Origin: Armillaria gallica
Taxonomy: Eukaryota > Basidiomycota > Agaricomycetes > Agaricales > Physalacriaceae
NCBI GenBank assembly: GCA_037576215.1
Contig: JBANDB010000013.1
Location: 1 to 64,000 of the forward strand
Reading direction: 5' to 3'
Length of the DNA: 64,000 bases
Shown here piece by piece: positions 35,559 through 47,630 of the stretch (position 1 is its first letter; every line of letters begins with the position of its first letter). Both the position numbers and the translations under genes were made by a program. Under the pieces are notes generated by a model, which saw only the letters and a list, made by a program, of their open reading frames with translations, had not been told where the DNA came from and made no database searches.

Positions 35559-37575
35559 ATGGACGTTACTATCGGCACCTTCGCTGGCGTGCTGGCGCTC
35601 CTCTACGCTTTGACCAAACTATATTCCCTATTTCAAACTAAGCCTTCCCTACCTCCAGGCCCTCCTCGAAAGCCGGTCATTGGCAACCTATTCGATCTCC
35701 CCAAACCTGGCGAATACGAATATAAGCATTGGGCAAAGCACCATGAAGTCTACGGTATGTAAAGCCTTTCCTGTCAGATCTCAACATTCAATGCATCGTA
35801 TTCATTACGTTCAGGTCCTATAAGCTCACTGTCAATAATGGGACAGCACATCATCATTCTCAACGATGTACAAACTGCGATTGACTTACTCGAGAAGCGG
35901 TCATCCATTTATTCTGACCGTTTCTCGTCCGTCTTTGGAGGCATCATGTAAGGTCCATCACCCCACTGGCCGATCTTTTTGAATTTTCATTTAACCAAAC
36001 AGGTGTGGGTGGAGAGCATCTCTCGCAATGTCTCCAAACGGGCATCGGTTTCGCGCCATTCGGAAAACTCTTCGTCAGACCATAGGCACTAAGAATTCCT
36101 TGCAGCAGTTTTCTTCTCTGCAGACAGCGGAAATTAGGCGCTTATTGACAAAAATACTGAGGAATCCCGATCAACTTGAGTATTATATTCGCAAGTCAGA
36201 GTCCCTGACCTTTGGCTGTGTATTACGGAAAACTTGATACAAGTCTTACAGAGCGACGGGAGCTATCATTCTTTCTATCTCTCATGGATATTCAATCAAT
36301 AGAGATACCCCGGATCCCTTCGTTACCCTTGGAGATGAATGTATGGCGGAGGCCTCCATTGCTTTTCAGCCCGGAGTATGGATGGTCGATGTCATTCCTT
36401 TCCGTAAGTGTTTGGATTATCCGGGAACGTTCCTCATCTCGTCTCCAGTACGTTACCTGCCAGACTGGTTCCCTGGTACCGGATTTAAGCAGGTGGCTAA
36501 GAAGTATCTCTCCCGATGCACCGAACTGGTCGAACGACCGCATGCCTTTGTAAAACAGCAGATGGTAAATTAGTTTCTTGTCAGAAGATTTCTCCTGAAC
36601 GTTAACTAACCATCGACAGGAGCGTGGCGTGTCCAAGCCCTCATACACCGAAACGATGCTCAAACTCCACGGAAAATCCTTGACCTCCGAGCAAGAAGAT
36701 CTCATCAAATGGGGCGCAGCAGCGTTGTATGGCGCCGGCTCAGACACAACCGTGTCTGTTACGTACAGTTTTGTCCTTTTAATGATCCTATACCCCCGTG
36801 TCCAAAAGAAAGCCCAAGAAGAATTGGTACGCATTTACGTTACATTCAACGATTATGGCATCAGCTTAGAGTGATGCTTTTAGGATCGCGTTGTCGGTGA
36901 AGAGAGACTGCCATCATACGAAGACCGCGACAATCTTCCGTACATCAATGCCCTCGTCCATGAAGCACTGCGCTTTAACCCAGTGCTCCCCATGTGTGTC
37001 CCTCATGTAAGCATAGCATTCCAAAATGCAGATCTTTGACATCGACGTGGTGATAGGTTCCGTCCCAGGATGACATTTATCAAGGATACTTAATTCCGAA
37101 AGGCGCTGTCATCATGCCAAATCTCCACCATATGGCCAGAGATCCGGCTACCTATCACAACCCAGACGTGTTTGAACCCCAGAGGTTCCTTGGCTGGGAC
37201 GGTCGCGACCCAGAACCAGACATGGATATCGCGTTTGGCTTTGGACGACGGTAGACTCCGTTTTGCCTCTATCGGGTCGGGTCCAGAGCGCTGATGTCCA
37301 CTCGTAGGGTATGCCCAGGGAACGTCCTTGCTGACCAAACCCTCTTCCTCGCTTTCGCCATGATCCTGTCAGTATTCGACATAAAGGCGGACGAGAACAA
37401 TAATGTTGAGTTGAAGGACGATTGGACGACAGGACTCATTAGTCGACCAAAGCCTTTCCCATGCAAGCTCTCGCCACGCTCCGAGAAGGCTTTGGCGCTT
37501 ATTGTAAGCTTTGAAGAGGAACCAGCGAACAACCAAAAGAGCGACGCCGATGCCCTTGGAATGGTAACTTGGTAG
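35559..37575 (+). CDS. Cytochrome P450 monooxygenase
   Basis: Nine or so exons. The N-terminal membrane anchor (MDVTIGTFAGVLALLYALTK) precedes the Pro-rich hinge PSLPPGPPRKPVIGNLFDLP. The I-helix oxygen motif is AALYGAGSDTTVS, the K-helix ExxR is in LVHEALRFNP, and the heme loop FGFGRRVCPGN crosses an intron. The C-terminus extends past ISRPKPFPCKLSPRSEKA. This is an ER-bound class II fungal P450 of the CYP620/OrdA-like sort that is abundant in wood- and litter-decay fungi; the substrate is unknown. Introns near 35755, 35949, 36195 and 36402 were set by the conserved frame. An upstream ORF at 35448 is not needed. Confidence 0.88.
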
Positions 37576-37976
37576 TGCTATCTTGAATATATACGGAATT
37601 TTCATGAAGTGGAGGAATGATTACTAGGCTTGAGCCGTTGAACTTTAGACGAGGGCAGGCTGAGGTACCTAAGCAATTCTTTATCAGTATGTATGATGAA
37701 ACTCCGATAGAGGTATCACAAAACCTGGTGTTCACTGTTGACCTAGTTATGGTTGAAGTCAGACGTTCAAACGCCAAGGGACGAGAACCAGTACTTCGTT
37801 GGAAAACATTTAATGATCACTGCCACGTTAAATTCATATTTCAACCTAAAAAAGCACTAAAGTTCCGACTTCCGAGAACTCATCGGCCTGTGCACACTGC
37901 ACACTGCAACAGTCGAATCGGGTCGATCGCCAACGAATCAGGTTCCAAAAAGTATCCCTCTTCCACGATGGAGACT
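37576..37976. other. Intergenic region before the tRNA gene
   Basis: A 125-codon plus-strand open frame runs through here and into the tRNA, but its composition is not protein-like. A T-run at 37947-37951 (AAAAA on the plus strand) is the likely Pol III terminator. Confidence 0.4.
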
Positions 37977-38050
37977 GGACACATTGGGACTTGAACCCAA
38001 CACCTCCCGCATGCTAAGCGGGCGTGATAAACCATCTACACCATGTGCCC
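37977..38050 (-). tRNA. tRNA-Ala (anticodon AGC)
   Basis: On the minus strand the acceptor stem GGGCACA pairs with TGTGTCC (one G-U). The D arm contains TGTAGATGGTTTATCA, and the anticodon stem CCCGC/GCGGG holds loop TTAGCAT with AGC at positions 34-36. The T arm has GGGTTCAAGTCCC. No intron and no encoded CCA. It is followed by a T-run. 74 nt. Confidence 0.95.
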
Positions 38051-38066
38051 ATATACATACTTAACG

Positions 38067-39419
38067 TTAAAAACGGTAATAATGTCTCAGCTGAATATCC
38101 ACTCCTCTATCCCTTCCCTTCTCCAAGTGTGCATCGGAACAGTTGCAGACGGGTATTGATGTCACCAGATAAAGCCTTTCTAGTGTAGCTCGTCCTACTA
38201 TCTCTGTTACAGCCTTACAATTCAAGTTCGTCCCATGACACTCTATGTCTAATGCTCGCAGGGCCCTCGATAGCATTATGCGCCGGAATAGAACATCATT
38301 CACCGGGTCTCCGTCTTTGTCGCCCAAGTCAAACTTGAGGTTCAGACGTTCTAGCGCTGGTGTAGCATCGAGGATGTCGATGACATCGATAGTGGAAAGG
38401 GGTAGGTAATATAACTGGAGTTCCCGGATCATAGCTGAGCGAAGGCATGAAAGAATAGATGAATGGCAGCCAGTCCAATTCTGACCATTCAAGCCGTCTA
38501 TGCACTCGATGCGTAACGCTTTAAGCGCCACCATATGAAGTGAATCCATAAAGCATGCGAAGCACGCCTCGGAGCCTAAAGTCGCTCTCAACGTCAAGTT
38601 GAGCCGTTGGAGCTTCGCTATCGAGACGCGTGTCGGATCGGGCTTTGAAGTGAAAGTGCAGGTTGCATTGAATGAACAGGCCATAAGGTTTTCGCCTTCT
38701 GATAGAATGTCGAAGACTTCATCTAGTGTAGGAAGCCCTTCAGCCGGGCAATCTAGGCGAACGTGGAGCTCTGAGAGCCGGCTCCAACGAATCCCTAATG
38801 AGCGCAAGGCCACACCATGTGAGGGCCAAATTCCTCTCATATCGAGCGTCAGTGCTTCGAGGGAACGAAGCCCAGATGCCAGTGATGGGTCCGTGAAGAG
38901 AGGAACGACACTGGCGCCAGGTGTCACAAACCTCACGTCCCGCCACCGAGAAGAGTGGCGGAGCAGAGCTTTCACAAAGGCCGTGCTCTGGCCCTGAAAG
39001 ACGCGGCGCGTCGTGTGGGTGGGTGGTTCGTAAATGATATCAAAAGATAATGGCTGTTCTCTAGAATGCTTGAGCCAAAACTCCAGCGCTTCCAACCGCG
39101 GGGTGGCGTAACCATTGTGGAAATCAACATTGAAGGAAGACCACAGTCGGGAGACTGCAAGCGCGAGGCTTCTCCAGGGCCTGCAGACGTGTGAGAGTAG
39201 TAAAGGGGCTGCGTCTCCATGTAGGCTGGGGTAGGAGTTGTCGGGGAGGCAATGTAAAAATATTGTAATAATGAGCTCCGCAGGGAGTCGTGCAACTTGA
39301 CGACGTCCATGGGGCATTATGCAGAGCTTGACCTGCAGAAAAGGAGACTCTTAGAATGATATCGGTATGACGACTCGACAACTTACCTCTTGCAGAGGTG
39401 ACTGAAGCGAGAGGATCAT
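38067..39419 (-). CDS. F-box protein (second copy type)
   Basis: Two exons. The short first exon (MILSLQSPLQE) is joined by an intron near 39336-39386 to the main exon. The F-box is at about residues 25-70 (ARLPAELIITIFLHCLPDN; LSHVCRPWRSLALAVSRLWS), followed by FNVDFHNGYATPRLEALEFW, the standard opening of the Agaricomycete F-box/LRR-like family. The rest has loose Leu-rich repeats (LRSLEALTLDMRG; IRELQLYYLPLSTIDV). Role: presumed substrate adaptor of SCF ubiquitin ligase. About 430 residues. A TATAAA lies 38 bases upstream. The TAA stop at 38067 is 16 bases from the tRNA. Confidence 0.82.
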
Positions 39420-39456
39420 GGGAAGTAATAGAAGGCACCCATTGTCTCTGGTCTCA

Positions 39457-39462
39457 TTTATA
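39457..39462 (-). promoter_or_regulatory. TATA box of the F-box gene
   Basis: TATAAA on the minus strand, 38 bases before the ATG at 39419. The remainder of 39420-39848 is intergenic and shows nothing else. Confidence 0.45.
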
Positions 39463-39848
39463 TCACCGCCCAGAGTTATGATCGCTGGATCTTCGGATGA
39501 TCGAAACTAAGCAGCCTGAGACGTCACGATATTAGTTGGTATGGGGGACTCGGGAGCGTGGTAACCCATGATTGAACATGCACACTCTCGGCAAAAGAGA
39601 GCTACATGCCAGCACGGTCCAAATGAGGACCGACGAGATTTTCCGGTGCCAGGCCACCAAGAGAGTCGTATAGCCACATCAGTGAATCGACAAGCGAGCA
39701 AATCAGTTCCGCCGGCCCATTAAAAGACGGATATGGAAACTAAAATGCAGAGACGTACCCCGATGCGTTGGAATGTAATTCTGTCTCCGATCCTCAACCC
39801 ACATGCGTGACATACACAGCAATATATTGATAACGTGTAACGATAGCC

Positions 39849-42040
39849 CTAGAAGAATTTCCCAAAATCGTAAGCCTCGGTGTCATCACCGTCGGGTTTG
39901 GCCTTTGTAGGCTTGGATTTGGGCGCTATGTTAGCTACCTTCTTCCCTAGCTTCTCCGCAGGCTTGGGCGCTGAAGCTGAAACCTTGATTTGTCGTTTGT
40001 GGTTAGTGTTTTCTTTGGTCTTCGACTGTGCTTTTCTTGTGCCTGCGGATGCGAATGTAACCTTTTTGCTAGGGGGAAGAGGGTCTTCCTTCCCTCGTTT
40101 ACGTTTTTGCTTGCTGGACAAGGGGGTAGCTGGTAGCTCTTCCTCCTCCTCCTCTACGTCGCCGTCGGACAGCGTGGTGTCATCCTCCTCCTCTGCTTCC
40201 TCCTCCTCTCCCTCGTCCCCGTCTTCATTATCCGCCGAATAAGGCTCCTCGAACGAAGGCAGCCGGGTATCCACAACCCCAGGACTAAGCTTCACCAACC
40301 CCCCACGCTTACGCATCTCTCTCCTCGTCGCCATAGCCCCAAGAACACCCTTATCGGCTTCTTCATCCACCGGCCCCCTCGAAGCCGGCATCGTGTACCA
40401 CCGCAGCGTGCCCAAATTCCACTCATGCAGAATAACACGCGAAGCCCCCACGAGGTCTAGCGTTCCCCGCTAAAACAAAAAATTAAATTTCCCGCGCGAT
40501 CAAATGATGAGAGAAAAGTTGACGAACCTTCTTCACGAGCTGGTGGGACCGTGCCAAGCCGGGGAGGAATGCATCTACATCGCCTTTGGAAAATGCTGGT
40601 AGACTGTAGTGTAGCATTAAGTCCTCGTTATTGGCCCGTGACACGATGTGTACCACTGAATCGGGTCAGCGCGCAGTAGGGAGGCAGAGAAAAGGAAGAA
40701 AAAAACTCACCCGCAGGTGTCGGTTCTTTCAGACGATCGATCCTTCCCTTATTTCGCATTAATATGTCTCGGGCCCGAGACTCCTCGGTGAGCTCACTCT
40801 CCACCCACATCAGGCCGGGTGTGTCGACAAACCTGATCTTCTTGCCTCCTTCAATTGTAACCTCCTGAGGAAGCACCGTCGTAGTGGGGCCTCGGGAAGA
40901 AGTCGCAAGGCTATACGTAGGAAGGACAGCTTTTTTCGCTACGGAGTTGATCACTGAGCTTTTCCCGGCCTGAAATACGAAAGTTTTCAATAACACATCA
41001 CGGTGAGGGTAAACCGCAAAACGAACGTTTGTGAACCCAGCCACTGCCACGACGAGAGGTTCATCTCCTTTATCTTTTGTCCATGGGAGCAGAGCCTTCA
41101 GCAGCGCGTCAACCCCGATGGCGTCGTCAGCCGGCAGCTTCCCCTTCCCCTTCCCTTTCTCCTGCTGGCACTGTGGAATGAACGCCGAAGCTGAACGGAA
41201 GAGTACCGTAGGCTGCTGAGAACGCAGCTGCGCGGCCCACGCAGCGACAGCTTCTTGCGGGCAAGTATCTGGCCGAAAATTCTTCAAAATCCACTGTTTC
41301 AAAAAACCGATACCGATGACACTCACCAATTTTGTTCAGCAGGAACACCACCCGTCCTGAGGGTGCGAGTTTTTCGAGCTCGGAGCTCCGGAACGCCAGG
41401 GGATCCCTGCAGTCCAAAACTTCCAACAGCACATCGGCATGCTCCAGGACCGATTTGAGCGTCGGGAGGTCCCTGTTCACGAGCACTGGTACCTCCTCCT
41501 CTTCCTCCTCTTCTTCTTCGACTTGCCGGGGTGGAGCAGGCTTTTTGGTGGCCTTCGCATTCACCAGGTGTTTTGCTGCGATGCTTGCGACGGCGTCGAG
41601 ATCATCGTCTTCGGTGGTGGTGGTGGCAGGTTTGGCTTTCTTGGCGTCTTTGCGCTGTTGCTTCTCTTCCAGAGCCTACACACACGTTAGTAACATCCAC
41701 CGGGCGGGTAAGGAAGTCTAACACACCAGCCGACGCTGCTCCTGCACTTCAGCTAACAGTTGATCCTTGTACGGGAACTCGTTCGGGATACCAGGGTCCT
41801 TTTTTTGTTCTACAGGGATATGATGAACTGCCGCTCGAAAGAATGACGATGATAGGCGCACTTGATTTCCACTGAGGATTCTTTTTGGCAGCCTTGGCTT
41901 TCTTCTTCTTGCTCTCCCTGACTTTTGTCTGGAGTTTTCGACGGTCGTTGGTCGAACCACGGTTACTGGTCTCTGTTGGATATTTAGGGGATGGATTGAT
42001 TCTCCACTAACAGAAACTTACTCTTCCTTATACGAGGCAT
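39849..42040 (-). CDS. nug1: Nug1-type circularly permuted GTPase for 60S ribosome biogenesis
   Basis: Start MPRIRK, intron, then KTSNRGSTNDRRKLQTKV and the basic KKKKAKAAKKN coiled region; next QKKDPGIPNEFPYKDQLLAE, a motif of Nug1/nucleostemin. G motifs come in permuted order: G4 LLNKID (across an intron), then G1 GFTNAGKSSVIN and G3 RFVDTPGLMW. An acidic block (EEEEEEEEE) lies before the G domain, and the C-terminus is acidic then basic (DEGEEEEAEEEDDTT; SKQKRKRGKE). The family matures and exports pre-60S subunits in the nucleolus. Seven introns. Same strand as and downstream of the Tra2-like gene. Confidence 0.92.
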
Positions 42041-42824
42041 TGGTGATGGACGTCGGAAAGATGTTCAAAAATTAGTTTCCAATTTGGGATGATAAGATTC
42101 AAATTTCAAATTCGATCGACATGTAAATGTCGGTTTGCAGCACACTCCAGCCAGTTATTGGCTTCGGTTTGTATTCTGATAGCTCAATGAAAGTATACAA
42201 CTGATACTATGCAGTAATTTCATCTGTACACCGACAGGAAGCCTTGCGAGGCAGAAATGCTGCACATAACGACTACCCGCAGTATGTTCCCACAACGAAC
42301 GAAAATCAAGAACACATTTATTCCACGTTATATACATAAATTACATGCAAACAACGACTACACATACCAAGCCAAATCCCACGACCAATGGCAACGAAGT
42401 GTCAAAAAAGCCCCATCAGCGGCGACATCAATCGGGTGCTTCCATTAGGCGCTGGGACCCACAACGCCGCCGTCCTCGGTCCTTGCATTTGTGCCGTAAC
42501 GCCGGCTATCACGCGTCCACTTTTCCTCAAGGGCAGGCAGGTAAGCGCCAGTCAGTAAGCAGAGTAAGAGGGTCAAGAAGTTTCTTGTACTTGCAAACAT
42601 AATAAGCGAAGACAGCGAGAACGCAAACGATAACTAGACAACTTGAGATGACGATAACTTGACAACTTGATAATTTTTTTTTGGCTATTGAAATGGGGTC
42701 CGAGGATCTTCGTAGAGAATGAAGAAACTTGAGGGAGCATGGAACTCCGAACTTGAAAACCACATTCTCCTTGGCATCCCTTGACCTTCTGCCCTTGACG
42801 CACACACGAAAACGACTCCATGGC
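42041..42824. other. Intergenic region upstream of Nug1
   Basis: No gene supported. At 42630-42675 there is a short imperfect direct repeat of CAAGTTRTC units (minus-strand reading), about 22 bp period. Confidence 0.35.
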
Positions 42825-43822
42825 TTACCACCGCGAATCATTCGCATTCGCTGCCGGAGCTTCATAGTCCCGACCACGAGAAGGGCTACTTCCTCGCGGG
42901 GGACTGCGAGAATAGCTCCTGCGCCTTCTGTAGTCAGGAGAATATCCTCGTCGAGGAGGCGGGCTGCGCCGGTCGCGGTCACGCCAGTCTCTATTATCCC
43001 GTCCGTAGGGGTCACGGTCGCGGTCGCGGTCTCTGTCTCCCCTATCACGACGGTCGCCCCGGTCGCGATAGTCACGGTCCCGGTCCCTGTTGTCCCGTCC
43101 ACCATAGTGAGTATCGCGATTCGTCCGTCGATGCCCCATGTATTCTCCAGGCGTGGGAGCATGAGGCCTGTCGGTAACCGAGTAGTCAACGCGGATGCGG
43201 CGGCCGTTGAGATCCTGGGACGCAGTTACATGAGTGATTGAACCTGCAAGGCAGAATGAATGAACTCACCACGCCGTTCAGCTCGGCAATGCAGCGTGTG
43301 GCATCGTCCACTGTTGCCATTTTGATGAAACCAAATCCACGAGATCGGTCGGACTGGTTAGAAAATTTTAGTCTGTGGCGCAGGGTCCAACACCATGGAC
43401 GAGAACATACCCTTTGGTCGTAGACGATGGTAACTTTTTCGACACGTCCATAGCGGCTGAACTCTTCGTCAAGATCCCGCTCTTGGGTGCGTATACTTAG
43501 GCCGAACACGCCGAGAACATTGGTCGGATTGGGCGCCTAATGAATGGTGAGCCACCGCAAAGTGTGCTAAGGGAACGACTTACAATAGGCGCATGAGCAG
43601 GGCGCCTGGGCGGTACAGGCGACCTAGGCCGGAACGGGCTGCGACTTCGTGAATGCGAGCGGCCTCGCGCCACTGGTGCCGAATCCCTGTCGCCTGGAAC
43701 TTGTGCAGGAGGCGGCGCGTTGTAAGCATCCGAGTACGGATCGACAGGCGCAGTTGTCGTAGTTTCGCCGTACTTGAGGACGGTCAGAATTGCAGTGAGC
43801 CTAGGCCGCACGGACTCACCAT
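42825..43822 (-). CDS. tra2: Transformer-2-like SR splicing factor
   Basis: The first coding exon is only ATG (43820-43822); the intron 43773-43819 (gtgagt...ctcaag) follows at once. Then [15 protein letters not shown] and an N-terminal RS region ([17 protein letters not shown]). The RRM is [58 protein letters not shown], then [19 protein letters not shown] and [10 protein letters not shown], the characteristic Tra2 linker. The tail is RD/RS-rich ([34 protein letters not shown]). Tra2 binds GAA-rich exonic enhancers and activates splicing in the nucleus. The end at NDSRW-stop might be extended by a further exon. Divergent from eL18. Confidence 0.9.
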
Positions 43823-44150
43823 GGTGGTTCAGATTCAGGTTTTGTTGTCCTTTGTTTACAGCACTGCACTGTTACAAACTGACTCCTCCCAAGGCGCTGA
43901 AAAAAAGGTAAACTAAGAAATTTGAAAGACGTGGGTTAATTTATACAGGGCTTGACAAGCACTAGAAAAACACAAAAGAGCATCTTCTTTCCGAACAGTT
44001 CCTTGCCCTCCCGTCGGATTTTCGGACAACGGTGTGCCGACGGCAAAATAGAATCGGCGACCAAACCTTATTCGCACAACTGTACAGGCTATAGCGAGCC
44101 GCATCCCAAGGTGGAAAACAGATCCAAACACATTTTCGGGCAAGAACAAG
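43823..44150. promoter_or_regulatory. Bidirectional promoter of Tra2-like and eL18 genes
   Basis: 328 bases between two start codons pointing away from each other. No TATA box is obvious. Both genes are RNA/translation related and could share control. Confidence 0.4.
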
Positions 44151-44925
44151 ATGGTGAGCTCGTCGCGGCTGGTAGCGTCGGAGGCACGATTTCTGATACT
44201 GCGTCTCGTAGGGTATCGACATTGCCGCCCACCACGTCAAGAAGGGTAACCGGACCGCACCCAAGAGCGAGGACCCGTACCTCTTGCTCCTCGTGAAGGT
44301 ACCTACACCAATGTTTTCGCATGCCTTCGAATGCGACTGATGATCGTTCCCAGCTTTACCGCTTCATGGCACGCAGGACAGACTCGGATTTCAACAAGGT
44401 CAGTCGGTCCCATCCTACCCAAAAACTCAAAAAACTCAAACAATCGCAGGTCATTCTCCACCGTCTCTTCCTCTCCAAAATCAACCGCCCCCCCATCTCC
44501 ATCTCAAGAATCGTCAAGGAGACGCAGAACACCCCCGACCTCGCCTCAAAAACTATTGTCACCGTCGGCACCGTCACCGACGATATCCGCTTAACCCAGG
44601 TGCCGAAACTGTCCATCGCCGCGCTGAAATTCACCCGGGCCGCCAAGGAGCGTATCCTCAATTCTGGGGGTGAAGCTCTGACGCTCGACCAGCTCGCTCT
44701 GCGTGCACCTACGGGTACCAACACGGTGTTGCTGAGGGGAAAGAGGAATGTTCGGGAGGCGGTCAAGCACTTTGGTATGGGACCCCACAAGAACAAGAAG
44801 CCCTACACGACGTCCAAGGGACGCAAGGTGTGTAATTTTCTCTCGATGCTGGGGCATCACTCACAGCCTGTATCTAGTTCGAGCAAGGTCGTGGTCGCCG
44901 AAAGTCCCGTGGCTTCAAGGTGTAA
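44151..44925 (+). CDS. rpl18: Ribosomal protein eL18
   Basis: ATG at 44151 is followed directly by an intron (44154-44211); exon 2 begins [20 protein letters not shown]. Introns after LLLLVK and TDSDFNK lead to [58 protein letters not shown] and [21 protein letters not shown] last intron precedes [15 protein letters not shown]. This is a full-length eL18, a cytoplasmic 60S subunit protein. The retained N-terminal sequence differs from the usual MGID only by the intron after M. Confidence 0.95.
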
Positions 44926-45655
44926 ACGCTGCATTCACAAAAGCAAACGACTGGGCGCTGGAGTCGGCTTGGGTTGTCGTTTGTGTATGCTATGTGTTAT
45001 GACATCGATAATATTATGCACATGCTTTCACATACAGTGCACTATGGGTCCTTGGGACAAGTGAAATTAGCTCTTGTGTCTACGGGTGGAGTCGCATCAA
45101 AATTGATATAGACATTCCTCAAACATCCTCCAAAAGCTTCAGGCCGGAAGATTGAGAATTGTGAGGTAGGAGCTAGTCGCTAATGGCTAAGGATTCCGAA
45201 GGGAACCAAGAAATTGCAAAATTGAAATATCTGGAGAAATCTTATCGCATCTTATCTCGTTACGAGTGGCGTGGGAAACTTTAAACTTTCCTTCAAAGAC
45301 TCTGGCTTCTCCCATCACCATTGCTCCCAATATTTCGAAGCTTGCGACAGTTTACTGCTGCTGCTAGACGCAGAATGTACGAATGACAACAGGCTCAAAC
45401 GTTCAACGTTCAACTCCGAGTCACGGGTTTAACTTCGACTCGGCGAACGAACTGAGGTTCGGATACACGGGCCGCCTTCCATTTTGACGCTTGACGTCAC
45501 CCCAAGCTAGTTCTTATCCTTTTCTTATCTCCCACCAAGCTTCGAATTCTCCCTACGGCAACTCACGGGACTCCTGCCATGGTATCTCATGATAGGCCTC
45601 TGACTTATATATATCAATCCTCCAAACAGCTGAACTTGGCTAAACTTGAACTCCC
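44926..45655. other. Intergenic region with TATA box for the following gene
   Basis: TATATATAT at 45606-45614 lies 42 bases before the ATG at 45656. Nothing else supported. Confidence 0.45.
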
Positions 45656-47393
45656 ATGGGCATCGATATTTTGAGCCACGACCTCGCAGCCGAGCATTCT
45701 GCTCTCCTCCTACTTTCCGTGGTTCTCATCCTTGGGATAGCCGCGTTCTTGTCTCTGAGACACAGCTCAGTCAAACCCTCGTCCCAGTTGGTTTCGGATA
45801 CCAAAGAAGAACGCGCTCCTGGAGGTTGGTTTCCGCGTTTGGGTGATTGGCATCTCTCTGTAACTTGTACCTTGTCTTATAGAATGGACGCCGAAGCAGT
45901 TCCGGTATCCTGATTTTCCTTCGTGTTCTCTGAGTCTATCAGACATCAAACCGATTCCGTACAGACCCTTTCGGTGGGGACAGTACAAGTGAGTGGTGTT
46001 TGCATACCCAGTCATTGGTTTCTAATGCGCTTTCCGAATTATCAGTGTCACGATGGGTATCCGTAACATGCCCTGGGAGGATTGGATCGAGGTACGATCT
46101 TCGTGGCCTGAGCCGAAAACGGTGAATGTCAACTTTCGTAGCTCGATAATCAATTCGATACGTACCACCGTATTCGCGAACGCCGCATTCGCACGCAGGG
46201 TGAGAACGTCGTGCGCGTTCTGCCAGCTGGGCCTATCGTTGGCTCCGGAGCTTCAGCCGGCAAGTTTCTTTTCTCTCTGATAATTTACTCTCGAGGGTTG
46301 ATGACGCATCCTTGTAGCCATCGAGCTAGTGCATGAATTATCAGAGTACTTGCACAAGAGGTATCCGGCTGCTTTCCAAGTCACCCGAGTAGAAGGCGCT
46401 ATCAAGACTATTAGAATCCTTCCTTTGGATGTGACCTATGAACTACCGCCTGCTTTATTATCAAGAAGTAAAGGCACATCGCCGCCGTTTCTTCGCAAAG
46501 TAGAAGCAGGGGAAGCCGAGGAAGCGATGAAAATTGCGGCGCTATTAGTGCAGGATGATCTGGCGCTGATGGTCGAAGGTCTGAACAGTTCCAGTGTACA
46601 CGGGATCACCAATACTGATTGTCAAATCAGGCTCTGATGGACGTTACTATTTCCAAGCAGGAGCAATATGTGTTCCGGGTACTGTTCTCCTGCTGTTCTC
46701 TTGCTGTCACCCAATTCATTACTGAATGTTTGAACGTAGGGTTCTGGCGTATGCGGGACAAGATAGGCCTACCGCTCGATGAGATACACCTTTCAGGAAA
46801 TGTCCCTCAATGTAAGAATTTACGTTGTCTATTCTGTTGGGGAAAAAAAGAACTGACAGAAATTAGATCGTGAGAAGCTGCATACGAGTTTCGAGCGATT
46901 CTTCCGCCGTCTCCCTGTTGACAAACCTGTCATCCGCAACAATTACTTTATGCAAGTAGTCCGACCTCAAGGCCAGGATAGAGGTGTCGAAGATGACCTG
47001 GTTGACCCAGAAGAATTAGCTTGGTCCACAACGACGAACGGACCTGAGGGAGAATTTGCACACGGACACCCTGCGCACCCTCCCGAGCGTCCGCTGGTGT
47101 CCCCAGGGACGCTGAGATTACGAACAGAGCGTCAGACATTACGACGATTGCCTCTTTCCGGTGCCGTACTTTTCACGATCCGAACGTACGTGATCCCGAT
47201 TGAACAGTTGGCAAAAGAGCCGGGCGTCCCTGCAAGGATGGCAAGTGCCGTGAGAAGCTGGCCGGAGAGCGTAGAGACGTACAAAGGGAAGGAGCTATAT
47301 GGGAGCATCCTGGTGGACTATCTGGACAAGTGCGCGCAAGAACAGGCTGAGAGAGGTGTAAAGGAGGATCCTGCGAAGTCGTACCCGTTCTAG
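45656..47393 (+). CDS. Membrane-anchored heme-dependent N-demethylase-like protein (DUF3445)
   Basis: Start MGIDILSHDLAAEHSALLLL with an N-terminal membrane helix (ALLLLSVVLILGIAAFLSL). The main domain reads DIKPIPYRPFRWGQYNVTMG, IRNMPWEDWIELDNQFDTYH, GSDGRYYFQAGAICVPGFWR, DEIHLSGNVPQYREKLHTSF and VIRNNYFMQVVRP, matching the HODM_asu-like (PF11927) family. In bacteria it is the heme-containing subunit of oxidative N-demethylase; the fungal role is unknown. Seven introns or so; that at 46260-46317 has a GC donor (GCAAGT), and reading through it would hit a stop. The C-terminus ends EDPAKSYPF. Either the membrane anchor or an internal retention signal would place it in the ER. Confidence 0.8.
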
Positions 47394-47630
47394 ACTTAGA
47401 AATACTTAATAACGTTCATGTGGTTGATGGCAAAGGGGTTACGCTACTCTGGGTGTGTCACCAGGAACAAGGTTCATGTGCCTGCCCACAAAACATACCC
47501 TTTCACCTTCCAAACTTTCTGCTGGCTCTGTTGGTCCCTTCCGTTCCACTAACTACCTTCGTTTTAACCACATTCCTTATTCTCCTTTAATCGCTTGTCT
47601 TCTTCACGGTATCTTCTCAACTTCATTGCG

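Noticed and set aside
37617..37994. 125-codon plus-strand open frame
   Set aside because: Runs into the tRNA-Ala gene, no splice or promoter context, composition not protein-like.
42527..43189. 220-codon minus-strand frame with a hydrophobic segment
   Set aside because: It is an out-of-frame reading of the Arg/Asp-rich Tra2 tail extended into the 3' flank; the Tra2 frame is fixed by its RRM.
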